Source of the DNA: Pseudomonas viridiflava
GTDB taxonomy: Bacteria; Pseudomonadota; Gammaproteobacteria; Pseudomonadales; Pseudomonadaceae
Assembly: GCF_900590755.1 (NCBI RefSeq)
Contig: NZ_UUOC01000051.1
Span: forward strand, 25,954 to 89,953
Reading direction: 5' to 3'
DNA: 64,000 nucleotides
Positions 53,047 to 63,754 of this stretch are shown piece after piece. The translations under genes were made by a program, and so were the position numbers. Positions within the stretch are counted from its first letter, which is position 1; each line of letters begins with the position of its first letter. The notes under the pieces were generated by a model that saw nothing but the letters and a program-made list of their open reading frames with translations, was not told the origin of the DNA and did not search any database.

Positions 53047-53187
53047 TCAGTCTTCGCTGGAGGCTTGCTGGCTTTGTTCAGCCTGTGCACCGGCTTTCAT
53101 TTCGATCGGCTGACCGAGCTCCAGTTGAGCCAATGTCGACTGCTCTGGTTCTTTCTGGCTTGGGGGAAAGTTTGGGATTTCATGCAT
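53047..53187 (-). CDS. Small acidic 46-residue ORF
   Basis: Reads MHEIPNFPPSQKEPEQ followed by STLAQLELGQPIEMKAGAQA, ending EQSQQASSED. AGGAGCGA is about 8 bases before the ATG, a good ribosome binding site. Rich in Gln, Glu and Ser and likely disordered. It reads in the same direction as 52785-52967, 80 bp upstream of it, so the two may share a transcript. No family is recognised. Confidence 0.55.
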   Translation of the reverse strand: MHEIPNFPPSQKEPEQSTLAQLELGQPIEMKAGAQAEQSQQASSED

Positions 53188-53363
53188 CGAAGTCGCTCCT
53201 TGCAAGTTTTTTAGTTGCTGGGCAGAACCGTGCTTCTAAAAAGCTTGAGCAGGATACAGCAGAGAAAATGACAATCAGACTTTTATCTCGACCGTTGGTC
53301 ATGTGCGGAAACAAAAAGCGGATTTTGCTGTCCGGGTCATTGCAACAAAAGAACCGGCGGCCC

Positions 53364-53528
53364 CTGTAGGAGCTCACGAGCAACGCGAGGCAGCGATGGC
53401 GGCGTCTGACACGCTGAAAAAAGTCGCCATTGCGCCGGCTGTAGGAGCGCGCTTGCCCGCGATGAACGATGGTGCGGTATTACTGACAAACCGAGCCGCC
53501 TGATTCGCGGGCAAGCCTCGCTCCAACG
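53364..53528. repeat. Cluster of three REP half-elements
   Basis: CTGTAGGAGCTCACGAGCAA (53364), CTGTAGGAGCGCGCTTGCCC (53440) and the reversed GCGGGCAAGCCTCGCTCCAAC ending near 53527, from three different arm families. They look like nested or fused REP remnants. Confidence 0.75.
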
Positions 53529-53560
53529 ATTACCGCTTTTATTCAGTTACGCCTTGGCCC

Positions 53561-53633
53561 CGTAGGAGCTGCCGAAGGCTGCGAAAGCGGTGTTGGTTTG
53601 AAATCGATTCGCAGCCTTCGGCAGCTCCTACAG
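53561..53633. repeat. REP inverted repeat, CTGCCGAAGGCTGCGAA family
   Basis: Full arm pair just beyond the phhB stop. Together with the preceding cluster, the gap 53188-53640 is mostly repeats. Confidence 0.9.
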
Positions 53634-53640
53634 AGGTGGA

Positions 53641-53997
53641 CTACTTGATTCCCTCTGCGCCTTTCGCCACTTCATCCGTCCTCGCCGCCATGATGAAGTC
53701 GTTGCGGTGCAGGCCTTTGATCGAGTGGCTCCACCAGGTCACGGTCACTTTGCCCCATTCGGTCAGCAGCCCGGGGTGGTGACCTTCTGCTTCGGCGATG
53801 TCCCCGACGGCATTGGTGAACGCCAGGGCGAATCGGAAATTCTTGAACAGAAAAACCTTTTCCAGCTGCATCACGCCATCGCGCACTTCAACGTTCCAGT
53901 CTGGAATCTGCTTGATCAGCTCTGGCAGTTCGGCGTCGCTGACCTGTGGAGCGTTGGCGTTGCAGGCTTCGCAATGGGCTTGATTGAGGGTTGTCAT
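53641..53997 (-). CDS. phhB: Pterin-4a-carbinolamine dehydratase PhhB
   Basis: 118 residues. The PCD/DCoH active-site region VGDIAEAEGHHPGLLTEWGKVTVTWWSH is intact. It regenerates the tetrahydrobiopterin-type cofactor after PhhA turnover. Overlaps phhA by 4 nt, so the two are translationally coupled. Confidence 0.95.
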   Translation of the reverse strand: MTTLNQAHCEACNANAPQVSDAELPELIKQIPDWNVEVRDGVMQLEKVFLFKNFRFALAFTNAVGDIAEAEGHHPGLLTEWGKVTVTWWSHSIKGLHRNDFIMAARTDEVAKGAEGIK

Positions 53998-54824
53998 GAA
54001 AGGGTTTCCTGTTCAGGCCGCTTGATGGATTTGTTGTCTGTAGAGGGCTTAGGCGGAAATTTGGGTTCGTGCAGGCCCAGCTGCATCGCTTGCGCAACCA
54101 TGCCCATGATGTCCTGCCGGGCCAGATCGAACAGCTGCTTCAAGTCGGGCAATACAAAATACAGCGGTTGCAGAATATCGATACGGTACGGCGTGCGCAT
54201 GGCTTCAATCGGATCGAAGGGCTGATGTGCCGGAGTCGTCGACAAGCTGTAAACCGCCTCCCTGGGTGACGAGAGAATGCCGCCGCCATAGATTCGGCGG
54301 CCCTGGGCGGTGTCCACCAGGCCGAATTCGATGGTCATCCAGTACAAGCGCGCCAGGTACACCCGCTGCTCTTTGCTGGCATGCAGCCCGAGCTTGCCGT
54401 AGGTGTGGGTGAATTCAGCGAACCACGGGTTGGTCAGCATGGGGCAGTGGCCGAAAATCTCATGGAAAATATCCGGCTCTTGCAGGTAGTCCAGTTCCTC
54501 GGCGCTGCGGATGAAGGTGGCGACCGGAAACTGTCTGTTGGCCAGCAGCTCGAAAAATTTCTGAAAAGGAATCAACGCGGGCACTCGCGCCACTTGCCAG
54601 CCGGTGGTCGCGCCCAACACCTGGTTGATGTCCGCAAGTTGTGGAATCCGCTCTTGGGGCAGGCCAAGCTGCTCGATGCCGTCCAGGTATTCCTGGCAGG
54701 CGCGTCCTTCTATGACCTTCATCTGCCGGGTGATCAGGGTATTCCACACCTGATGATCGGCCTGCGGATATTCGATGAAATCCTGTGCATCCGGCTCACG
54801 TGCGACGTATGGGGTACGGCTCAT
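53994..54824 (-). CDS. phhA: Phenylalanine-4-hydroxylase PhhA
   Basis: 276 residues. Iron ligands His121, His126 (IFHEIFGHCPML) and Glu166 (YWMTIEFGLV). Converts phenylalanine to tyrosine with tetrahydropterin and oxygen. Slightly longer than P. aeruginosa PhhA because of a C-terminal tail (PKPSTDNKSIKRPEQETLS). In pseudomonads the operon is activated by PhhR, whose gene is not in the window; I did not find a clear PhhR box. Confidence 0.95.
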   Translation of the reverse strand: MSRTPYVAREPDAQDFIEYPQADHQVWNTLITRQMKVIEGRACQEYLDGIEQLGLPQERIPQLADINQVLGATTGWQVARVPALIPFQKFFELLANRQFPVATFIRSAEELDYLQEPDIFHEIFGHCPMLTNPWFAEFTHTYGKLGLHASKEQRVYLARLYWMTIEFGLVDTAQGRRIYGGGILSSPREAVYSLSTTPAHQPFDPIEAMRTPYRIDILQPLYFVLPDLKQLFDLARQDIMGMVAQAMQLGLHEPKFPPKPSTDNKSIKRPEQETLS

Positions 54825-55166
54825 GCTGCTCTCCCTCGGGGTTCTTTTTATAGGGTTTGTAGCGAACGCCCAGAGAAACGATAGCTCAAGTGCAGCAGAT
54901 TTTCAGCTGGCTGGTAGAGGCGTGCTTTGGAGAGGAGGGAGTTGTTATTAAGGCGATTTATAAGTGCCGTTCCTTAATAAGTTGAAAAGGGAATTAAATA
55001 AGGGGGCGGCAGTCACTGCGCATGCGGTTATGTCTGGATACATGCATTTACTAGAGGAGCGAACTTGTTCGCGAGGCGGTGTGTCAGGCCCTGCTGTTTT
55101 CAGGGGCAACGCCTCGCGAACAAGTCCGCTCCTACAAAGTATTAAGTTCTGCGCGGCGGATAAACA
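54825..55166. other. Intergenic region between phhA and the DUF2790 gene
   Basis: 342 bp: the phhA promoter region followed by a REP element (55055-55136). A 78-codon plus-strand ORF at 54964 runs through the REP and is not considered a gene. Confidence 0.5.
55055..55136. repeat. REP inverted repeat, GAGCGAACTTGTTCGCGAGGC family
   Basis: GAGGAGCGAACTTGTTCGCG ... CGCGAACAAGTCCGCTCCTA with one mismatch. A diverged relative is at 18041-18120. Confidence 0.88.
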
Positions 55167-55433
55167 TCAGCCATTGCTGCACCCATTGCCCATCACCTGA
55201 TAGCCCATCACGTGCTGCTGGCCCTGGTGGTCTTCGTAGGTCATGCGCATCGGCACGACTTCACAGACGTTGGGGATGTTGGTGACCGAGATGACTTTGG
55301 CGATATCGGGATGGCTGCCGTATTGATATTGCTCGACGCGGGCTTGTTGGGCGGCAACTTTTGCTCCGGATTCTTCAGCCATTACCATTGTGCTGAAACC
55401 ACAGAGCGCCAGAACCAACAGTGAAACTTTCAT
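55167..55433 (-). CDS. Secreted DUF2790 protein
   Basis: 88 residues. Signal peptide about 1-19 (LLVLALCGFSTMVMA). The mature domain has two cysteines (NVCEVV, GNGCSNG) likely forming a disulfide and the DUF2790 features PDIAKVISVTNIPNVCEVVPMRMTYEDHQG. Pseudomonas-restricted family of periplasmic proteins with no firm function; several members respond to copper or stress. Confidence 0.85.
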   Translation of the reverse strand: MKVSLLVLALCGFSTMVMAEESGAKVAAQQARVEQYQYGSHPDIAKVISVTNIPNVCEVVPMRMTYEDHQGQQHVMGYQVMGNGCSNG

Positions 55434-55809
55434 TTCTTTTTACCTTCTTGAGTTCGACAGGGGGCACATCACCGTTGAGCGGTGATGTGTGTAGCCAGTT
55501 TCTATAACTAAGATCAACTTGCCGTGGGAGGCTGTCAGTTGTTAATCATGTGCCGTGTTGGCGGAACAGATTCTATGCTTGCATCAACAACCCATACAGG
55601 AACACTTTGACAAAGATTATTAGTCGATTTGGTAACAATCCCTGAACACCCCGATCCAGAGCCTTGTCGGGGTTTTTGATGGGCTGCTGCGTATTCAGTG
55701 GGCTTGGGCTGTCTGGCTGACCCGGTAAGACCATCGTCGAATGGTCCGAACGCCGACAGGCGGCTACAACTGACGCATAAAACAACAACTATCCACCGAG
55801 GTAACCAAG
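55434..55809. other. acs upstream region with a terminator-like hairpin
   Basis: 376 bp. A stem ACCCCGA (55648-55654) / TCGGGGT (55667-55673) followed by Ts points in the + direction, 130 bp before acs. It could end an unannotated short transcript or form part of the acs leader. TTGACA at 55607-55612 is a possible -35 with only a poor -10 (TGGTAA). Confidence 0.45.
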
Positions 55810-57765
<1,956 letters not shown>

Positions 57766-57779
57766 TAGTCACTGCCTCA

Positions 57780-57817
57780 AAAAGCCCCATTCGGTGAGAA
57801 CCGGGTGGGGTTTTTTT
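57780..57817 (+). terminator. Terminator of acs
   Basis: Stem AAAAGCCCCA / TGGGGTTTTTTT with an internal TTCGGT/ACCGGG pairing, just after the stop. Confidence 0.93.
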
Positions 57818-57887
57818 ATTCTGGTTGGCGTGGGTAGATTGTATTGATGGGGTGTCAGTACCCTTTACGTTGGCCGTTGAATTGCTA

Positions 57888-57951
57888 TCGCGAGCAAGCT
57901 CACTCCTACAGTTGGAATGCGATCTTCCTGTAGGAGTGAGCTTGCTCGCGA
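57888..57951. repeat. REP pair in reversed arrangement
   Basis: Perfect 24-bp arms TCGCGAGCAAGCTCACTCC... and complement around 16 bp. Same arms as 921-1010, but here the CTACAG ends face inward. Confidence 0.92.
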
Positions 57952-58282
57952 TGGCGGAGGCGCAGTCAGCACCAGATTCAGGTTCCTAAGAGGGGTGGGA
58001 AGATTTAGCCAACCAAGATATATATCCATCTGTTACCCCTCCCTGAAACCCGGTTACGCGACGCCCATTTGTGGGGCGATGTCTCCCATTGCTGTAGGAA
58101 GTTGCTGCAAAAGCACCCGGCAATTAACCATGCGTCAACGCTGCGCTTGCCGTATTACAAGGCTTTGCCAATAATGGGCGCGCATCTTGCTGTAATCACA
58201 GGTTACGCTTTCGCTGCATTCGCATAACCCGTACCTTCTGTCAATGAGCTGAGCGTCACTTCTTGATGCATCTGTAACTAGT

Positions 58283-58325
58283 TGTCGCATTGAAGAAATA
58301 TCGACTTCGAGCCTCTGGTTAAAAT
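58283..58325 (+). promoter_or_regulatory. aotJ promoter with a candidate ArgR half-site
   Basis: TGTCGC-N8-AA (58283-58298) fits the P. aeruginosa ArgR half-site consensus exactly. A -10-like TAAAAT lies at 58320-58325. The other half-site is not clear. The rest of the 695-bp acs-aotJ gap (57766-58460) shows only the acs terminator and a REP pair. Confidence 0.6.
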
Positions 58326-58460
58326 GCCGGTCACTCGCCCAAGGCTTGCTGAGCCGGAACCCGGCATCAGCGTCAGGCGTCTACCTCCAATCGTCCTCTT
58401 CGCATATTGGGCTCTTGCTCACTCTGCCATTTGTCGTGTGTTACCGACGGAGTCCTAACA

Positions 58461-59237
58461 ATGAAAAAGCTCATGCTTCTGGGTGCCTTGGCCCTGACCG
58501 TCCTGGCTCAGCCAGTGTTCGCTGATGAAAAGCCGCTGAAAATCGGCATCGAAGCGGCGTACCCTCCGTTTGCCTCCAAGGCGCCGGACGGCAGCATCGT
58601 CGGTTTCGACTACGACATCGGCAACGCCCTGTGTGCTGAAATGAAGATCAAATGCACCTGGGTCGAGCAAGAGTTCGACGGTCTGATCCCTGCGTTGAAA
58701 GTGCGCAAGATCGACGCGATTCTGTCTTCCATGTCCATCACCGACGAACGCAAGAAATCCGTTGATTTCACTGATCGCTATTACAGCACTCAGGCGCGTC
58801 TGGTCATGAAGGAAGGCACCACGCTCAGCGACAGCCTTGCCGAACTCAAAGGCAAGAAGATCGGTGTACAACGCGGGACGATCCACGACACCTTTGCCAA
58901 GAAGGTTCTTGAGCCTAAAGGCGCCGAGATCAAGTCCTACAGCTCGCAGAACGAAATCTACCTGGACATCAAGGCCGGTCGTCTGGACGGCACCGTGGCA
59001 GACGCCACCCTGCTGCAAGACGGCTTCCTGAAAACCGATTCGGGCAAAGGCTATGCTTTTGTCGGCCCGGCGTTCACTGATCCGGCCTACTTCGGCGATG
59101 GCATCGGCATTGCCGTGCGCAAAGGCGACAAAGCCAATCAGGAACGTATCAACGCTGCCATTACTGCGATCCGTGCCAACGGCGAATACAAAAAGATTCA
59201 GGACAAGTACTTCGACTTCGACGTTTACGGCAAGTAA
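58461..59237 (+). CDS. aotJ: Arginine/ornithine-binding periplasmic protein AotJ
   Basis: 258 residues. Signal peptide about 1-21 (MKKLMLLGALALTVLAQPVF). Family 3 solute-binding fold: GIEAAYPPFASKAPDGSIVGFDYDIGNALC, FDGLIPALKVRKIDAILSSMSITDERKK. The start at 58461 is where the signal peptide begins. First gene of the aot operon, probably induced through ArgR. Confidence 0.93.
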   Translation: MKKLMLLGALALTVLAQPVFADEKPLKIGIEAAYPPFASKAPDGSIVGFDYDIGNALCAEMKIKCTWVEQEFDGLIPALKVRKIDAILSSMSITDERKKSVDFTDRYYSTQARLVMKEGTTLSDSLAELKGKKIGVQRGTIHDTFAKKVLEPKGAEIKSYSSQNEIYLDIKAGRLDGTVADATLLQDGFLKTDSGKGYAFVGPAFTDPAYFGDGIGIAVRKGDKANQERINAAITAIRANGEYKKIQDKYFDFDVYGK

Positions 59238-59321
59238 ACCCGTCGTCCAGGATGGCGCAGCCGGAAGCCCTTGCAGGTTCCTGGCTAGCGCCATTTTTTA
59301 CACCCATGAGGACCGCATAAC

Positions 59322-60011
59322 ATGTTGAATGGCTACGGGGCTGTCATCCTCGAAGGCGCAGGGCTGACATTGCAGCTGGCTCTCTCGTCGATGGCGCTGG
59401 CAATCGTCCTGGGCCTGATCGGCGTGTCCCTGCGTTTGTCGCCGGTGCGTTGGCTGGCGATGTTGGGTGATCTGTATTCCACCGTGATTCGCGGGATCCC
59501 GGATCTGGTCCTGATCCTGCTGATTTTCTATGGCGGCCAGGGCGCGCTCAATACCATCGCGCCGATGCTGGGTCATGATGATTACATCGACCTCAGCCCT
59601 CTGGCGGCGGGTATCGGCACACTGGGGTTTATCTTCGGCGCCTACCTGTCGGAAACCTTTCGCGGTGCGTTCATGGCAATTCCCAAAGGGCAGGCCGAAG
59701 CGGGGCTGGCTTACGGGATGAGCCATTCCAAAGTGTTTTTCAGAATTCTGGTGCCGCAGATGATTCGTCTGGCGATACCTGGCTTCACCAATAACTGGCT
59801 GGTACTGACCAAGGCGACGGCGCTGATTTCGCTGGTCGGCCTGCAGGACATGATGTTCCTGGCCAAGCAGGCCGGTGACGCGACCAGTCAGCCTTTCACG
59901 TTCTTCCTTGCAGTGGCTGCGATTTATCTGCTGATCACCAGCGTTTCGCTGTTGGGCCTGCGTCTTCTCGAAAAACGTTACTCCGTTGGAGTTAGGGCGG
60001 CCGACCTGTGA
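59322..60011 (+). CDS. aotQ: Arginine/ornithine ABC permease AotQ
   Basis: 229 residues, five or so membrane segments, HisQ-like, with the EAA loop (GAFMAIPKGQAEAGLAYGMSHSKVFFRI). Overlaps aotM by 4 nt. Confidence 0.93.
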   Translation: MLNGYGAVILEGAGLTLQLALSSMALAIVLGLIGVSLRLSPVRWLAMLGDLYSTVIRGIPDLVLILLIFYGGQGALNTIAPMLGHDDYIDLSPLAAGIGTLGFIFGAYLSETFRGAFMAIPKGQAEAGLAYGMSHSKVFFRILVPQMIRLAIPGFTNNWLVLTKATALISLVGLQDMMFLAKQAGDATSQPFTFFLAVAAIYLLITSVSLLGLRLLEKRYSVGVRAADL

Positions 60012-60706
60012 TTTTTGACTACAACGTCATCTGGGACAGCCTGCCGCTATATTTCGCCGGGCTGCTGACCACCCTTCAATTGCTTGGCATTGCCCTTGCG
60101 TTCGGTCTGCTGGCGGCATTGCCCCTGGGCCTGATGCGGGTCTCGAAAAATCCGTGGGTCAACCTGCCAGCCTGGCTGTACACCTATGTGATTCGCGGCA
60201 CGCCGATGCTGGTTCAGCTTTACCTGATCTATTACGGCCTGGCGCAATTTGCCGCCGTGCGGGAAAGCTTCATGTGGCCGTGGTTGTCCAGCGCGACGTT
60301 CTGCGCCTGTCTGGCGTTTGCCGTCAACACCAGCGCCTATACCGCCGAAATTATTGCCGGCAGCCTGAAGGCCACGCCAGCAGGCGAAATCGAAGCCGCG
60401 CGGGCCATGGGCATGTCCAAAGCGAAAATGTACCGGCGGATACTGCTGCCCTCGGCCTTGCGCCGGGCGCTGCCGCAGTACAGCAATGAAGTGATCATGA
60501 TGCTGCAGACCACCAGTCTGGCGTCCAGTGTCACCCTGGTGGATATCACCGGTGCGGCCCGCGCGGTCAACTCGGAAAGCTTTTTGCCCTTTGAGGCATT
60601 CATTACCGCAGGCGTGTTCTACCTGTGCCTGACATTCATTCTGGTGCGATTGTTCAAGCTGGCGGAACGCCGCTGGCTGGGCTATCTCGCGCCCCGGAAG
60701 GCCTGA
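60008..60706 (+). CDS. aotM: Arginine/ornithine ABC permease AotM
   Basis: 232 residues, HisM-like, EAA loop GSLKATPAGEIEAARAMGMSKAKMYRRI. ATGA/GTGA-type overlap with aotQ upstream; aotO begins 2 bp after its stop. Forms the channel with AotQ. Confidence 0.93.
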   Translation: MIFDYNVIWDSLPLYFAGLLTTLQLLGIALAFGLLAALPLGLMRVSKNPWVNLPAWLYTYVIRGTPMLVQLYLIYYGLAQFAAVRESFMWPWLSSATFCACLAFAVNTSAYTAEIIAGSLKATPAGEIEAARAMGMSKAKMYRRILLPSALRRALPQYSNEVIMMLQTTSLASSVTLVDITGAARAVNSESFLPFEAFITAGVFYLCLTFILVRLFKLAERRWLGYLAPRKA

Positions 60707-60707
60707 C

Positions 60708-61820
60708 ATGCAAAGAACCGATCATGTATTGCCGTGGAGCACCCTCGGCACCGAGCGCCAGCTGAGCGTCTTCCGCTTCGGCAGTGGCGAACGCAAAGCC
60801 TATATTCAGGCCAGCCTGCATGCCGATGAGTTGCCGGGCATGCGTACCGCCTGGGAGCTGAAAAAACGTCTGGCCGAGCTGGAAGAGCAGGGCGCCTTGA
60901 AAGGCGTGATCGAGCTGGTCCCGGTGGCCAATCCGATTGGTCTGGGTCAGCTGCTGCAAGGCGCGCATCAAGGGCGCTTCGAGTTTGGCAGCGGCAAGAA
61001 TTTCAATCGCGATTTTTCCGAGTTGAGCGAGCCGGTGGCCGAGTTGCTTGAAGGCCAGTTGGGCGATGATCCCCACAGCAACGTGCAATTGATTCGTCAG
61101 GCAATGACCACCGCGCTGGAAAACCTGCCCGCCCCAGAAAGCGAACTGCGCGGCATGCAGCGGATTCTGCTGAGCCATGCCTGCACCGCCGATGTGGTCC
61201 TCGATCTGCATTGCGATGCCGATGCGGCATTGCACATGTACGCCTTGCCGCAGCACTGGCCGCAATGGCGCTCCCTGACCGCGCATCTGAATGTGCAAGT
61301 CGCGTTGCTGGCGGAAGATTCCGGTGGCAGCTCGTTCGATGAAGCCTGTTCACTCCCATGGCTGCGCCTGTCGCGGATCTTCCCTGACGCGCAGATCCCG
61401 CTGGCCTGTCTGGCGACGACCATCGAGCTGGGCGGTCAGGCCGATACCGGCAAGCCGCAGGCCGAGGCCCATGCAGAAGGCATCCTGGCGTTTCTGGCCG
61501 AGCAGGGTTTCATCAATGGCGACTGGCCCAAGCCTGCCCACGAAGAATGCGAAGGCATGCCGTTCGAGGGCACCGAATTACTGTTTGCGCCGCATCCCGG
61601 TGTGGTGACGTTCCTGCGTGAGGCAGGCGCTGTCGTCGAAGTGGGCGAGCCGCTGTTTGAAGTCATCGATCCGCTGTCTGATCGGGTCAGCACCGTCTGC
61701 TCCAATACCGCCGGTGTGCTGTTCGCCATCGAGCGACTGCGTTACGCCCAACCGGGTTTCTGGCTGGCCAAAGTGGCGGGCCGCACCGCTCGACGTCAGG
61801 GTCGCCTGCTCAATGACTGA
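60708..61820 (+). CDS. aotO: Succinylglutamate desuccinylase/aspartoacylase-family protein AotO
   Basis: 370 residues. Zinc ligands of the AstE/AspA family: His and Glu in ASLHADELPGMR and a later His in DVVLDLHCDAD. The C-terminal part (PHPGVVTFLREAGAVVEVGEPLFEVIDPL) is lipoyl-like. Tucked inside the transport operon, so it likely acts on an imported N-acylated or conjugated arginine compound. P. aeruginosa aotO is reported as not needed for transport. Confidence 0.87.
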   Translation: MQRTDHVLPWSTLGTERQLSVFRFGSGERKAYIQASLHADELPGMRTAWELKKRLAELEEQGALKGVIELVPVANPIGLGQLLQGAHQGRFEFGSGKNFNRDFSELSEPVAELLEGQLGDDPHSNVQLIRQAMTTALENLPAPESELRGMQRILLSHACTADVVLDLHCDADAALHMYALPQHWPQWRSLTAHLNVQVALLAEDSGGSSFDEACSLPWLRLSRIFPDAQIPLACLATTIELGGQADTGKPQAEAHAEGILAFLAEQGFINGDWPKPAHEECEGMPFEGTELLFAPHPGVVTFLREAGAVVEVGEPLFEVIDPLSDRVSTVCSNTAGVLFAIERLRYAQPGFWLAKVAGRTARRQGRLLND

Positions 61821-61842
61821 CCCAATTGTGAGAACCGAAAGC

Positions 61843-62607
61843 ATGAACAAACTGGAAGTCCAGGATCTGCACAAGCGCTATGGCAGCCATGAAGTGCTCA
61901 AGGGCGTTTCCCTGACGGCCAAGGCAGGCGATGTGATCAGCATCATCGGCTCCAGTGGCTCGGGTAAAAGCACGTTCCTGCGTTGCATCAACCTGCTGGA
62001 ACAGCCTCATGCGGGCAAGATTCTGCTCAATAACGAAGAGCTGAAGCTGGTGGCCAACAAGGACGGCAGCATGCGTGCTGCCGACCCGAAACAGCTGCAA
62101 CGCATGCGCTCCCGATTGTCCATGGTGTTCCAGCATTTCAACCTTTGGTCGCACATGACCGCGCTGGAAAACATCATCGAAGCACCGGTGCATGTGCTGG
62201 GTATCTCGAAGAAAGAAGCTCTGGAAAAGGCCGAGCATTACCTGAACAAAGTCGGCGTGGCCCATCGTAAAGATGCGTATCCGGGGCACATGTCTGGTGG
62301 TGAGCAGCAGCGCGTGGCGATTGCCCGTGCCCTGGCCATGGAGCCGGAAGTCATGCTGTTCGACGAACCGACCTCGGCGCTCGACCCGGAGCTGGTGGGT
62401 GACGTGCTCAAGGTCATGCAGGCCCTGGCGATGGAAGGCCGGACTATGGTGGTGGTGACGCACGAAATGGGTTTCGCCCGCGAGGTTTCCAATCAGCTGA
62501 TCTTCCTGCACAAAGGCGTTGTCGAAGAGCGAGGCGATCCTCGTGAAGTGCTGATCAATCCGCAGTCCGAGCGCTTGCAGCAGTTCTTGTCCGGTAGCTT
62601 GAAGTAA
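61843..62607 (+). CDS. aotP: Arginine/ornithine ABC ATP-binding protein AotP
   Basis: 254 residues, HisP-like. Walker A GSSGSGKST, Q-loop VFQHFNLWSHMT, signature MSGGEQQRVAIARAL, Walker B VMLFDEPTSALD. The ATG at 61843 gives the family length; an alternative at 61813 overlaps aotO. Confidence 0.94.
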   Translation: MNKLEVQDLHKRYGSHEVLKGVSLTAKAGDVISIIGSSGSGKSTFLRCINLLEQPHAGKILLNNEELKLVANKDGSMRAADPKQLQRMRSRLSMVFQHFNLWSHMTALENIIEAPVHVLGISKKEALEKAEHYLNKVGVAHRKDAYPGHMSGGEQQRVAIARALAMEPEVMLFDEPTSALDPELVGDVLKVMQALAMEGRTMVVVTHEMGFAREVSNQLIFLHKGVVEERGDPREVLINPQSERLQQFLSGSLK

Positions 62608-62748
62608 CGAAAAGTGTCGTTTAACGATGCCTTTCAAGAGGGAACAGGTCATGCTGCGCGGCAAGCGAGCTGACCTGATTGCAACAGATCCAACCCACAA
62701 GCTGTGCAGACAGTTTCAACAACAGCGATACGTTCCGGATTGCACGCC

Positions 62749-63729
62749 ATGACCGCCCATCGAATTGGTTTTCTCATTTGGCCCAGCACCAAAGCCCTGA
62801 CCCTGGCGCTGGCCGAGGAAGCCTTGCGCGTTGCTCAGCGCGTCCATCCGGAAGTGCTTTACGAACTGTCGTTTCTGCAAGCTGAAGCGCCTGCCGAAGG
62901 TGCATGGCAATTGCCCGGCGAGCCGTGGGCCGGACGCCTGGAAGGCTGCCAGAAATTATTCCTGCTGGCCGATGAGCCGCCCGCCGCCATGAGCCCCGCG
63001 CTGGCGGGCGCCCTCAAACAACTGGTGCGTGCCGGTTGTGTGATTGGTGGTTTGTCGGCCGGGGTTTACCCTTTGGCGCAACTGGGTTTGCTGGACGGTT
63101 ATCGCGCGGCGGTGCACTGGCGCTGGCAGGATGATTTCAGCGAGCGCTTCCCCAAGGTCATTGCCACCAGCCACCTGTTCGACTGGGATCGGGACCGTCT
63201 GACCGCTTGCGGTGGCATGTCCGTTCTCGATCTGCTGCTGGCCGTGCTGGCTCGGGATCATGGTGCGGAGCTGGCGGGTGCGGTCTCGGAAGAACTGGTG
63301 GTCGAGCGCATCCGGGAAGGTGGCGAGCGCCAGCGTATTCCGTTGCAGAATCGATTGGGCTCCAGCCATCCGAAGCTGACCCAGGCGGTGCTGTTGATGG
63401 AGGCCAATATCGAAGAGCCGCTGACCACCGACGAAATCGCTCAGCATGTTTGCGTGTCGCGACGTCAGCTGGAGCGGATTTTCAAGCAGTACCTCAATCG
63501 CGTCCCGAGCCAGTATTACCTTGAACTGCGCCTCAACAAGGCTCGGCAGATGCTGATGCAGACCAGCAAATCGATCATTCAGATTGGCTTGTCGTGCGGG
63601 TTCTCATCGGGTCCGCACTTTTCCAGCGCCTATCGCAACTTCTTCGGCGCAACCCCTCGCGAAGACCGCAACCAGCGCCGCAGCAGCAGCCCGTTTGAAT
63701 TGTCGTCGGTGCCGGCTGAGCGGGGGTGA
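62749..63729 (+). CDS. argR: Arginine-responsive regulator ArgR (AraC family)
   Basis: 326 residues. An N-terminal class I glutamine amidotransferase-like sensing domain (GGLSAGVYPLAQLGLLDGYRAAVHW) is followed by a C-terminal AraC HTH (TTDEIAQHVCVSRRQLERIFKQYL; SIIQIGLSCGFSSGPHFSSAYRNFFGATPRE). It activates arginine catabolism and transport genes and represses biosynthesis. It is the last gene of the aot operon and so autoregulated if the aotJ promoter is ArgR-activated. Confidence 0.94.
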   Translation: MTAHRIGFLIWPSTKALTLALAEEALRVAQRVHPEVLYELSFLQAEAPAEGAWQLPGEPWAGRLEGCQKLFLLADEPPAAMSPALAGALKQLVRAGCVIGGLSAGVYPLAQLGLLDGYRAAVHWRWQDDFSERFPKVIATSHLFDWDRDRLTACGGMSVLDLLLAVLARDHGAELAGAVSEELVVERIREGGERQRIPLQNRLGSSHPKLTQAVLLMEANIEEPLTTDEIAQHVCVSRRQLERIFKQYLNRVPSQYYLELRLNKARQMLMQTSKSIIQIGLSCGFSSGPHFSSAYRNFFGATPREDRNQRRSSSPFELSSVPAERG

Positions 63730-63754
63730 TTTCAGTTTTTTCTGATTACGAACT

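Noticed and set aside
54912..54927. Sigma-54-like GG-N10-GC element (TGGTAGAGGCGTGCTT)
   Set aside because: It points away from phhA toward a REP element with no supported gene, and only the GG/GC core matches.
54964..55200. 78-codon plus-strand ORF
   Set aside because: Its second half is translated from a REP element and it overlaps the DUF2790 gene.
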